DNA from: Candidatus Pacearchaeota archaeon
Lineage (GTDB): Archaea; Nanoarchaeota; Nanoarchaeia; Pacearchaeales; GW2011-AR1
DNA length: 11,115 nucleotides
Direction: 5' to 3'
Assembly: GCA_002686195.1 (NCBI GenBank)
Contig: NZAS01000110.1
Span: 13,386 to 24,500 of the forward strand
The number at the start of each line of letters is the position of its first letter. Position 1 is the first letter of the stretch. Position numbers and translations under genes: made by a program. The notes below the pieces were generated by a model that saw only the letters and a list, made by a program, of their open reading frames with translations, did no database searches and had not been told where the DNA came from. Of this stretch, positions 1-4,763 are shown piece by piece.

Positions 1-206
1 ATGGTAACACTGGCACTCGTAGCCGGAGTTGCATCACCTAAGAGAGTAGCGATGATCTCGCCCATCTCTCTCATGTTGCGCTTCCGAAGAATACGCATCA
101 AGTGATAACGATTCGGGGAGCGGCCTGAAAGGAACTCGTAGGTGGCGTTTGTCTCGCCATTCGAAGTACTGAAATCAGTACCCCAGTATTGAGCACTAGT
201 AGCCAT
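1..206 (-). CDS. Leftward hypothetical protein, 5' end only
   Basis: An open leftward frame starts with ATG at 206-204 and runs off the left edge without a stop, giving 68 codons. The start is supported by GGAG on the reverse strand nine bases upstream. The visible product begins MATSAQYWGTDFSTSNGE, is rich in Ser and Thr at the start, and then has a basic stretch (HLMRILRKRNMRE) near residues 35-47. I recognise no family. It is the only gene read leftward in the window, so it begins a separate, divergently transcribed module; in phages such junctions often separate early from late or structural genes, but nothing here proves that. Confidence 0.75.
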   Translation of the reverse strand, partial: MATSAQYWGTDFSTSNGETNATYEFLSGRSPNRYHLMRILRKRNMREMGEIIATLLGDATPATSASVT

Positions 207-246
207 AACTCTTGTCTCCACTCAGTTGTTTTGTCAGTGGCTATGT

Positions 247-265
247 TGTGTGTGTGTGTGTGTGT
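247..265. repeat. TG dinucleotide tract
   Basis: Nine consecutive TG units plus a final T lie 41-59 bases upstream of the leftward start codon at 206. On the reverse strand the tract is (CA)n and separates an A/T-rich patch from the start-proximal leader. Such tracts can change length by slippage; any effect on expression here is inference. Confidence 0.9.
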
Positions 266-347
266 CTTATTGTATATGTATCGCGCTTCTCCTCCTGGGT
301 AACGATTGATTGTACACTACACATCTCTTCTCGTCAATAGCAATTCG

Positions 348-366
348 CGGGCAACGCAGTTGCCCG
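348..366. other. Perfect 8-bp hairpin
   Basis: CGGGCAAC and GTTGCCCG pair perfectly around a GCA loop. No T-run follows on either strand, so it is not a typical intrinsic terminator. It may be an operator palindrome or part of a structured leader. Confidence 0.6.
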
Positions 367-471
367 ACAGCATCTTATTCCTCGCGGTTCCTAGCAGTGC
401 CACACTACCTGACACACAAAATATACATTACCTCCCCTAATCGCTTTGCGCCCCCCTGTTTGTTAAAGGGG

Positions 472-505
472 GTGGTGAGTGATCTTCTTCTACCACTCAA
501 GAAGA
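472..505 (+). other. Two mutually exclusive hairpins
   Basis: GTGGT (472-476) can pair with ACCAC (492-496), while TCTTCTT (483-489) can pair with AAGAAGA (499-505). The two pairings interlock, so they would form either alternatives or a pseudoknot. The layout resembles a switchable RNA but the stems are short and could be chance. Confidence 0.3.
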
Positions 506-659
506 AAGCAACCGGTAGGAGTTTTTATTCGGCGGGGGAGTCAGTTCGCAGCGAAAGAAAGAGGGAGCGCGCTGCCTCGGGTGTTGCCAACTGCTGCTGT
601 GTAGGGGTGGTGGTGGTAGGGTGAGCCTGGCACTGCCGCTTGCGTTTAACACTCAACAT

Positions 660-682
660 AGGAGGTTGTCATCCACAACCTT
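660..682 (+). promoter_or_regulatory. Ribosome-binding site inside a hairpin, ATC start in loop
   Basis: A full AGGAGG lies at 660-665. AGGTTGT (663-669) pairs perfectly with ACAACCT (675-681), which locks up the 3' half of the Shine-Dalgarno. The five-base loop (670-674) contains ATC at 671-673, in frame with the downstream gene and five bases after AGGAGG. No ATG, GTG or TTG exists in that frame between the upstream stop (659-661) and ATG 707. The arrangement suggests structure-controlled translation from a rare start codon. Confidence 0.55.
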
Positions 683-1069
683 ATCCAGAACGTCGTTGCG
701 CGAGTCATGTCCCGCAACGTTTCGGAGACTGCATCCCCGGCCTCCCGAGCGGCGATGGAGACGGCGATCCAACACGTCGTAGTCGAGGTCGTGAAGACTG
801 AGTTCGGCTCGACGTACACTTGCACCTTCCCGCAAGGGAGGAAGCTCTACATCCGGCGCCCCGACGTCCTCTCCCCGAACGAGGAGCGCGACGGCGAGGT
901 TGCGATCGAGACGAAGGCCGCGAACTTCGAACGCCTCATCAACGACAAGCTCGACGCCATCAGCGCGGGCAAGATGCGGAAGCACTTCGTGCTGAGGCCC
1001 TTCCTCGACGCCGGATTGTTCTATACCATCGACAAGATCGATGAGGCAGACAACGAGCTGCCCATCTGA
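671..1069 (+). CDS. GC-rich hypothetical protein with probable ATC start
   Basis: From ATC 671 the product would be 132 residues; from the first ATG, at 707, it is 120 residues and begins MSRNVSETASPASRAAMETA. I prefer 671 because ATG 707 has no Shine-Dalgarno, whereas AGGAGG sits five bases before 671 and the extra residues (IHNLIQNVVARV) look like ordinary protein. The protein is soluble with alternating helical and charged segments, and includes a short basic patch (GRKLYIRRPDVL). I recognise no family. Third codon positions are strongly G/C, unlike most neighbours, which suggests a different origin or strong codon selection. It stands alone, with a long hairpin right after its stop, and is probably its own transcript. 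Uncertain: function and exact start. Confidence 0.7.
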   Translation: MHNLIQNVVARVMSRNVSETASPASRAAMETAIQHVVVEVVKTEFGSTYTCTFPQGRKLYIRRPDVLSPNEERDGEVAIETKAANFERLINDKLDAISAGKMRKHFVLRPFLDAGLFYTIDKIDEADNELPI

Positions 1070-1074
1070 CGACC

Positions 1075-1115
1075 AATGGCGCACAAGGGGACGACAAGAT
1101 CCCCAGTGCGCCATT
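1075..1115 (+). other. Two-tier hairpin after the 671-1069 gene
   Basis: An outer perfect 10-bp stem (AATGGCGCAC at 1075-1084 with GTGCGCCATT at 1106-1115) encloses an inner 5-bp stem (GGGGA at 1087-1091 with TCCCC at 1100-1104) and an eight-base loop. It starts five bases after the stop codon. There is no T-run (CCTACCATC follows), so it is not a classic intrinsic terminator; it could protect the 3' end of the transcript, aid termination with a factor, or be a protein-binding palindrome. Confidence 0.75.
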
Positions 1116-1125
1116 CCTACCATCT

Positions 1126-1165
1126 ATTGGCACTAGCACCCTTGTTACTGCCTGTGTGTGCCAAT
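1126..1165. repeat. 8-bp inverted repeat
   Basis: ATTGGCAC (1126-1133) and GTGCCAAT (1158-1165) are perfect reverse complements separated by 24 bases. With the two-tier hairpin just upstream this makes the non-coding block rich in dyad symmetry, as in operators or replication origins. Its role is not evident. Confidence 0.5.
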
Positions 1166-1270
1166 TACGACGCATTAACGCCGAATAGCAACGTGTTAGT
1201 GTCACATAAGACGTGTTAGTGCGACATAGCAAGATCGACACACACCACCAACCATTTCAATGCGTTAGTG
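1144..1270. repeat. Spaced GTTANTG repeats (iteron- or operator-like)
   Basis: GTTACTG occurs at 1144-1150 and GTTAGTG at 1195-1201, 1215-1221 and 1264-1270; an inverted copy, CATTAAC, lies at 1173-1179. Two copies share the longer ACGTGTTAGTG, starting at 1191 and 1211. Forward copies are 51, 20 and 49 bases apart, close to whole helical turns, so they would face the same side of the DNA. The pattern fits cooperative binding of a repressor or replication initiator, but the unit is short. Confidence 0.45.
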
Positions 1271-1365
1271 AATTTGGTACTGTCACGTATAAGCGTATCA
1301 ACGTCACCCTCATAGCCGCAAAGCGTTGATGTATGTAGTGTTTACAGGCGCATTCCTGGCTATAT

Positions 1366-1375
1366 GTGGTACAAG
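1366..1375 (+). promoter_or_regulatory. Candidate extended -10 promoter for the NADAR operon
   Basis: GTGGTACAAG matches the GTGGTAMAAK element also found before the genes at 3839, 6526 and 7821. It contains the TGN extension followed by TACAAG as -10, and lies 57 bases before the ATG at 1432. No good -35 is visible at the usual spacing, so the assignment rests on the repeated motif. Confidence 0.35.
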
Positions 1376-1431
1376 CCGCTGCGGGTGGTGCCTTCTGCTT
1401 CTGTGTGCGGTGTGTTTTTGTGGTGAATTGG

Positions 1432-1848
1432 ATGGAGATGGAGATGAAATTTAGAGGACAGTATCACTTCCTGAGTAATATGTATCCATGCTTAGTGGAG
1501 TGGAAAGGCTGGATGTATAAGTCGAGTGAGACTATATACCAGATGGAGAAGTGCCATCGTGATGAGGAGAAGAAACGGTTTGTTGACATGAACGGGTTCC
1601 AGGCGAAGAGAGCTGGACGAGTTGTAGTACTCAGACCGGATTGGCACGACGTGAAAGACGACGTGATGTTTGAAGTGCTGACAGCGAAGTTCAGTGATCC
1701 GATGCTGAAAGACTTACTGTTAAGCACAGGAGACATCGAACTCGTAGAGGACAATCACTGGGGAGACACGTACTGGGGAAGATGTAACGGACAAGGACGC
1801 AACCGCTTAGGTGAACTCTTAATGGAAGTAAGGGAGCAACTGAGATGA
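1432..1848 (+). CDS. NADAR domain protein (YbiA-like N-glycosidase)
   Basis: The 138-residue product matches the whole NADAR (DUF1768, YbiA) fold: FRGQYHFLSNMYP (7-19), YKSSETIYQMEK (29-40) with the conserved Glu and Gln, AKRAGR (58-63), LRPDW (67-71), MFEVLTAKF (79-87), and LLSTGDIELVEDN (97-109) followed by WGDTYWG (110-116). The family cleaves N-glycosidic bonds in riboflavin intermediates (YbiA) and, in DarT-NADAR toxin-antitoxin pairs, removes ADP-ribose from guanine in DNA. ATGs at 1432, 1438 and 1444 are all in frame; GGAG just before 1444 makes that start possible too. The gene heads a nine-gene unit and is followed by a DUF4326 gene, hinting at shared NAD or ADP-ribose chemistry. Its substrate here is unknown. 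Confidence 0.9.
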   Translation: MEMEMKFRGQYHFLSNMYPCLVEWKGWMYKSSETIYQMEKCHRDEEKKRFVDMNGFQAKRAGRVVVLRPDWHDVKDDVMFEVLTAKFSDPMLKDLLLSTGDIELVEDNHWGDTYWGRCNGQGRNRLGELLMEVREQLR

Positions 1849-1864
1849 ATGATAGGAGGTAGTA

Positions 1865-2044
1865 GTGACCATTGAAGAACGCATCACTGGTCTGAAGGCA
1901 CAAGCCAAGCAGATCAACGACACCCTGAAGGGTGAAGGTCAAGTGAGTGAGTGGGTCAGAAGTGACTCACTCACTAAGATCAACCGAGAGATAGAGAGGC
2001 TTGAACATGCGAGAGCCAGTCGTAGTCAACAAGCGCAGTCCTGA
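1865..2044 (+). CDS. Small charged helical protein
   Basis: A GTG start at 1865 follows AGGAGG (1854-1859) by five bases, one of the best ribosome-binding sites in the window. The 59-residue product begins VTIEERITGLKAQAKQIND and ends in a basic, Gln-rich tail (HARASRSQQAQS). It is predicted helical from its Leu/Ile spacing and may form a coiled coil. Its 3' end overlaps the start of the DUF4326 gene by 38 bases, which is longer than the other overlaps here. I recognise no family. The strong start signal and position inside the operon support it as real. Confidence 0.65.
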   Translation: MTIEERITGLKAQAKQINDTLKGEGQVSEWVRSDSLTKINREIERLEHARASRSQQAQS

Positions 2045-2303
2045 GTGGGATCGGCGTGCAAGTGAATACATGGACATTGGAAGGCCATTCGCCCTTGGCA
2101 ATCCATTCCACATCGGGAAGGATGGTGACAGGTTAACAGTCATCGCCAAGTTCGAAGCGTATGCAAGAGACAACTTGAACATCCTGAACATCATCGAAGA
2201 CATTCCCGAAGGCACAATGCTCGGATGCTATTGCAAGCCTCAAGCATGTCACGGTGATGTCATCATCAAGATATGGAAGGAATTACATGGAGTTCCTGAG
2301 TGA
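2007..2303 (+). CDS. DUF4326 domain protein
   Basis: The 98-residue protein shows the DUF4326 pattern: VVVNKRS (5-11), YMDIGRPFALGNPF (21-34), a DRLTVIAKFEAY segment (41-52), and the signature MLGCYCKPQACHGDVI (71-86) with its Cys-x-Cys and CHGD. The family is common in phages and bacteria and has no settled activity; the conserved Cys/His/Asp cluster suggests a catalytic or metal site. ATG 2007 is chosen because GAGG (1996-1999) lies seven bases upstream; an in-frame TTG at 2001 is too close to it. It lies two genes after NADAR in the same operon, and the two may act in a common NAD-related pathway (inference). Confidence 0.85.
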   Translation: MREPVVVNKRSPEWDRRASEYMDIGRPFALGNPFHIGKDGDRLTVIAKFEAYARDNLNILNIIEDIPEGTMLGCYCKPQACHGDVIIKIWKELHGVPE

Positions 2304-2460
2304 CAGAGAGAAGTTTCGATTGGCAATCAAGGCTATCCTCACGTCGATGAAGAAGCTGTTGCCATTTGTATGCTTTGACTGTGGATGTGCTTACAATGCC
2401 TGGTCAGACAGTGCAACGTGGCATGTCTGCCCCAACTGTGAGAGGAGTATCAAGCCATGA
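2287..2460 (+). CDS. Small zinc-ribbon protein
   Basis: The 57-residue product has a basic helical first half (KFRLAIKAILTSMKK) and a C-terminal zinc ribbon: C29-x2-C32 (CFDC) and C48-x2-C51 (CPNC), 15 residues apart. Such ribbons bind one zinc and often contact nucleic acid or protein. ATG 2287 is preceded by AAGGA five bases upstream; a longer in-frame start at 2254 has no better signal and would overlap the DUF4326 gene more. It overlaps DUF4326 by 17 bases and the next gene by ATGA, so translation is probably coupled. The specific role is unknown. Confidence 0.75.
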   Translation: MEFLSDREKFRLAIKAILTSMKKLLPFVCFDCGCAYNAWSDSATWHVCPNCERSIKP

Positions 2461-2645
2461 GTGGAGCACATGAACTCTTATTCAGGGCTGAGTGTTACGA
2501 GAACTCTGTCTTTGAGTCAGCTATCGAGACAAAGGACTTGGCTGCCGTGCATGACTACATCAAGGAAAGTGCTGATACTTACGATGAAGTCCTTGAACAA
2601 ATGCACATCACTGTCACTGCGAGATGGGTGGAGACTGGGAAATGA
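2457..2645 (+). CDS. Small acidic hypothetical protein
   Basis: The 62-residue product (starting MSGAHELLFRAECYENSVFE) is acidic and probably all-helical. AGGAG (2443-2447) lies nine bases before the ATG, and the start overlaps the zinc-ribbon stop as ATGA. An alternative frame from GTG 2461 covers the same DNA but has no Shine-Dalgarno and a less protein-like composition, so I reject it. No family recognised; coupling to both neighbours suggests it is co-translated with them. Confidence 0.75.
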   Translation: MSGAHELLFRAECYENSVFESAIETKDLAAVHDYIKESADTYDEVLEQMHITVTARWVETGK

Positions 2646-2944
2646 GTAGACACACCATCATTGACAGTCAATTACGCAAGGTTGTAGTTGGCTATGACCA
2701 CTTCAACGGTGGCTTCTTCATGCAGGTCTTTGACAAGACAACTGATGAGCCACAGCCGCGCATTGACATGAACTCTCCAACTCTTGTTGACTTGGATGAG
2801 ATGATGGAGATGGAATGTGGCAAGGGTCGAAGAGAAGTCATCGACTCCATTCATCTTGCCTTGATGCGAGAAGAGTCAGGCAATGCTGATGTCCAGCGTG
2901 AGATTGATTGGACATCTCAGATTCCATTTGAGGAGATGGAATGA
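2642..2944 (+). CDS. Conserved-looking hypothetical protein
   Basis: From ATG 2642 (overlapping the previous stop as ATGA, GGAG eight bases upstream) the product has 100 residues. The N-terminal part (RKVVVGYDHFNGGFFMQVFDK, within residues 9-29) resembles the small accessory proteins of phages and plasmids that carry a GWD-like start followed by FFxQVF; this is a recollection, not a search. The middle is acidic and the C terminus ends in an Asp/Glu-rich tail. An upstream in-frame ATG at 2624 is less likely because it lies inside the previous gene without a better signal. Function unknown. Confidence 0.8.
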   Translation: MSRHTIIDSQLRKVVVGYDHFNGGFFMQVFDKTTDEPQPRIDMNSPTLVDLDEMMEMECGKGRREVIDSIHLALMREESGNADVQREIDWTSQIPFEEME

Positions 2945-3177
2945 TGCAGCTAGTTGATTGTCAGTTCTGCCAGGGTGGTAAGGTGTACACATACCTATCC
3001 ACCCTCAACGAAGACATCGAGCAAGGCGACTTGTTAGTTGTCCCGAACAAGTCAGCATTCGGATTCACTATTGTCCGTGCCTTATTGGTCAAGGGACAAG
3101 AGCACTTGATTCCTCCTGATCGTCGTGATTGGGAGTACAAGTATGTACATCAGAAAGTGAGGAAACCAAATGCCTAA
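2941..3177 (+). CDS. Hypothetical protein with an N-terminal CxxC
   Basis: The 78-residue product begins MMQLVDCQFCQGGKVYTYLS. It has one Cys pair (C7, C10), too few ligands for a zinc finger alone. KVYTYLSTLNEDIEQGDLLVVPN followed by FTIVRALLV looks like a small beta-barrel (a domain entry resembling OB or SH3-like folds: strand, GD turn, VVP, strand), which is inference. ATG 2941 or 2944 are both possible; AGGAG at 2931-2935 suits either. It overlaps both neighbours by a few bases. Confidence 0.75.
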   Translation: MMQLVDCQFCQGGKVYTYLSTLNEDIEQGDLLVVPNKSAFGFTIVRALLVKGQEHLIPPDRRDWEYKYVHQKVRKPNA

Positions 3178-3373
3178 GACTGGAAGAGTCGGCGACATCG
3201 GCCCCGAGATCATTGGCGAGGTCAAGATCGAAGTTGTCCAAGTCTTCGATCATCCTATTGTTCACTGTGGCATGAGCATTGGTGAACAAGTCGATGCCAT
3301 GCTCAAAGACCACAACGACGAGTACGCTAAGGTACGTACCATTACCATTCACATCAATGAGGAGAAGAAGTAA
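3170..3373 (+). CDS. Small hypothetical protein
   Basis: The 67-residue product begins MPKTGRVGDIGPEIIGEVK and ends in a Lys/Glu tail. The ATG is preceded by GAGG seven bases upstream and lies within the last codons of the previous gene. Alternating hydrophobic residues suggest a small alpha/beta protein. No family recognised. Its stop shares one base with the next start (TAATG), so the two are probably translated together. Confidence 0.75.
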   Translation: MPKTGRVGDIGPEIIGEVKIEVVQVFDHPIVHCGMSIGEQVDAMLKDHNDEYAKVRTITIHINEEKK

Positions 3374-3759
3374 TGCGTATCATCACAACCATACCCGTGA
3401 AGTTCAAGCACTGGGACACTGTTATCCACATCTCACGCTACGCTAACAACGGCAACATCGCACTGTCTCTCAATGACGCTGAGACTCAAGAGCCTATCGC
3501 CAAGGCAACAGTCAACACTGATAAGATGACTGACGAGTTCGGAGTCATCAAGGACCACTCCGAGAACGAAGGCATGTTGCAAGCACTACTCGACGCTGAA
3601 GTTGTCGAGGTTGTGGAGTACAAGCAGATCAACCGATGGGTAACTGCCCCAGTTGTTAGGTTCACGAATGAACTGGCATGGGAGATCGAACTCATGGCAC
3701 CAGCCGGCCAAGGTCTACATAACGTGGACAAGCTTGTTCGTGACATGGGCAACGGCTAG
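3373..3759 (+). CDS. DUF4313-like hypothetical protein
   Basis: The 128-residue product carries a run I associate with DUF4313 and similar mobile-element proteins: Y23-NNGNIALSLND, then EPIAKATVNTD, VIKDHSENEGML (58-69), and a C-terminal WVTAPVVRF. Members are small alpha/beta proteins of unknown role, usually encoded by phages, plasmids and conjugative elements. GAGGAG lies eight bases upstream of the ATG. It is the last gene of the NADAR operon; no terminator hairpin is visible after it. The family name is from memory and only moderately sure. Confidence 0.75.
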   Translation: MRIITTIPVKFKHWDTVIHISRYANNGNIALSLNDAETQEPIAKATVNTDKMTDEFGVIKDHSENEGMLQALLDAEVVEVVEYKQINRWVTAPVVRFTNELAWEIELMAPAGQGLHNVDKLVRDMGNG

Positions 3760-3777
3760 GTATTTCCGCCCTGGTCT
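3759..3777 (+). repeat. 19-bp upstream repeat, copy 1
   Basis: GGTATTTCCGCCCTGGTCT recurs at 4712-4730 with one mismatch. Both copies lie upstream of a new transcription unit (80 bases and 52 bases before the next start codon), and both are soon followed by a TGTGCTT stretch. It may be a binding site or part of a promoter. Confidence 0.7.
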
Positions 3778-3798
3778 TTGCCTGTGCTTCTGTGTTCT

Positions 3799-3808
3799 GT
3801 GGTAAAAT
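3799..3808 (+). promoter_or_regulatory. Extended -10 promoter for the 3839 unit
   Basis: GTGGTAAAAT contains the TGN extension and TAAAAT as -10. A weak TTGCCT at 3778-3783 would be a -35 with an over-long 19-base gap. The bases that follow (TCTCTTGTTGTCT) are nearly the same as those after the motif at 7778, which supports a shared promoter/leader type. Confidence 0.55.
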
Positions 3809-3838
3809 TCTCTTGTTGTCTGGAAAAAGGAGAATTGA

Positions 3839-4108
3839 ATGGGCAACAAGTTGTGTCCGTACATGACAGATGAGGAAGTCATGGCTTACTTAGCCGAGTA
3901 TGACGAACAAGGCTTTGAAGCCATGCCTGACTGGTTGAAGCAGGAGTTACAAGTACGTGACCTGCCAATACCAAGACGTGAACCCACCGATCTAGAGAAG
4001 TGGGAAGCCAGTGAAGATGCTAAGGAGCATCGACACATGAACAACGAACGAACAATCGAAGACTTCAAAGACAAGTACAAACGAGGAAGACCCTTCAAAC
4101 TCTACTAA
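3839..4108 (+). CDS. Small hypothetical protein
   Basis: The 89-residue product begins MGNKLCPYMTDEEVMAYLAE; the first half is acidic and helical (MTDEEVMAYLAEYDEQGFEAMPDW would form one or two helices), the rest is highly charged with a basic C-terminal tail (KDKYKRGRPFKLY). AAGGAG lies six bases before the ATG, and a repeated promoter/leader lies just upstream, so it opens a new transcription unit. No family recognised. Confidence 0.8.
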   Translation: MGNKLCPYMTDEEVMAYLAEYDEQGFEAMPDWLKQELQVRDLPIPRREPTDLEKWEASEDAKEHRHMNNERTIEDFKDKYKRGRPFKLY

Positions 4109-4123
4109 CACAAGGAGAACAAG

Positions 4124-4639
4124 ATGTTCAAGCTCAATGACTATCTCAGCGAACTGGTCGTCGAACAGGACGATCCCGAGCTGATGAAGGCTCTCGACAT
4201 CGTGGAACTGACTGAACTAGTCTGCGATGACGCATGGCTGGCACGACAGGATCACTACGGCTCTGCTGGCGCAATGGAACGGCAGATCGAGTACTTGGGG
4301 ACGACGTTACTCCCCAATGCCGAGGCCAAACTGTCTCGTATGGAGTCTAGAGGCGTGATCGGCGAGAGCTACACGCAGGATTCATGGTTCGGCACTGCGA
4401 ACGAGGAAGATCCTCACATCAACGACGAGATCCCGTTCGATCAGCAAGTCGAGGATCAGAAGAACTTCATCGACCAGCTCAAGGGTCGTATGCGTACCGC
4501 GGCGATCCTGTTCGTCACAAGGGTCAGAGCGCATGATGCACTGAGTATGACACTCGATCAGCTCAGTTACAGTGGCATCAAGGCCAAGGCGGAATCGAAC
4601 CGCCAGGCACGGGCGGCTCAAGGAGCAGTCGCCGTGTAA
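4124..4639 (+). CDS. Hypothetical protein, mostly helical
   Basis: The 171-residue product follows AAGGAG by six bases and lies 15 bases after the previous gene. It begins with a helical, acidic region (LSELVVEQDDPELMKALDIVEL), has a central loop with DSWFGTANEEDPHINDEIPF (about 86-105), and a basic, Ala-rich C terminus (AKAESNRQARAAQGAVAV). Codons are more G/C-rich than in neighbouring genes. I recognise no domain. Near its 3' end the reverse strand reads as a perfect tRNA T-arm (4588-4604). The gene ends exactly where tandem hairpins begin, so it closes a two-gene transcript. Confidence 0.8.
   Translation: MFKLNDYLSELVVEQDDPELMKALDIVELTELVCDDAWLARQDHYGSAGAMERQIEYLGTTLLPNAEAKLSRMESRGVIGESYTQDSWFGTANEEDPHINDEIPFDQQVEDQKNFIDQLKGRMRTAAILFVTRVRAHDALSMTLDQLSYSGIKAKAESNRQARAAQGAVAV
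4588..4604 (-). other. tRNA T-arm look-alike
   Basis: On the reverse strand this reads GGCGG-TTCGATT-CCGCC: a perfect 5-bp stem with the seven-base loop of a tRNA T-arm. The rest of a tRNA (acceptor 5' strand, anticodon arm) is not found around it, so it is not a tRNA gene. It could be chance, or a remnant or core of an attachment site. Confidence 0.3.
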
Positions 4640-4660
4640 CTCGTCGCATAGGCGGCGAGT
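4639..4660 (+). other. 9-bp hairpin, first of a tandem pair
   Basis: ACTCGTCGC (4639-4647) pairs with GCGGCGAGT (4652-4660), one G-U pair, loop ATAG. It begins on the last base of the preceding stop codon and is followed at once by the terminator hairpin. Confidence 0.7.
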
Positions 4661-4665
4661 CAACG

Positions 4666-4706
4666 GAGATGAGATAGTCAGAAATGGCTATCTCATCTCT
4701 ATTTTT
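4666..4706 (+). terminator. Intrinsic terminator after the 4124 gene
   Basis: A perfect 12-bp stem, GAGATGAGATAG (4666-4677) with CTATCTCATCTC (4688-4699), is followed by TATTTTTAT. Stem, loop of ten bases and T-run fit a rho-independent terminator that ends the 3839-4639 unit. Confidence 0.85.
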
Positions 4707-4711
4707 ATGAT

Positions 4712-4730
4712 GGTATTTCCGCCCTTGTCT
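4712..4730 (+). repeat. 19-bp upstream repeat, copy 2
   Basis: GGTATTTCCGCCCTTGTCT differs from 3759-3777 by one base. Here it lies between the terminator and the next gene start, the expected place of a promoter or operator for the 4764 unit. Confidence 0.7.
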
Positions 4731-4763
4731 GTGCTTTAAGTCCTTGTTTCTAGGAGACGATTC

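Larger units (their letters stand above)
207..670. other. Divergent non-coding control region
   Basis: This stretch separates the leftward gene from the rightward gene at 671. It holds a TG dinucleotide tract, an 8-bp hairpin (348-366), a possible pair of alternative hairpins (472-505) and a 6-bp stem (548-553 with 570-575). An open frame at 310-624 starts at TTG, has no Shine-Dalgarno and ends in a Cys/Val low-complexity run, so I do not call it a gene. I see no clear consensus promoter in either direction, although A/T-rich patches around 269-279 and 419-427 could contain -10 elements. A region of this kind may hold promoters, operators or a small RNA. Confidence 0.6.

Noticed and set aside
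310..624. Rightward open frame of 104 codons starting at TTG
   Set aside because: No Shine-Dalgarno, rare start, hairpins inside, and a Cys/Val low-complexity end; looks like non-coding DNA.
653..1123. Leftward open frame opposite the 671-1069 gene
   Set aside because: Mirror of a GC-rich gene; no start signals; its composition is the complement pattern of the real gene.
2461..2649. Rightward frame from GTG 2461
   Set aside because: Overlaps the better-supported 2457-2645 gene almost completely, with no ribosome-binding site and a Ser/Thr/Leu-rich, shadow-like product.
4560..4700. Possible reverse-strand tRNA around the T-arm
   Set aside because: No matching acceptor 5' strand or anticodon arm could be found upstream.
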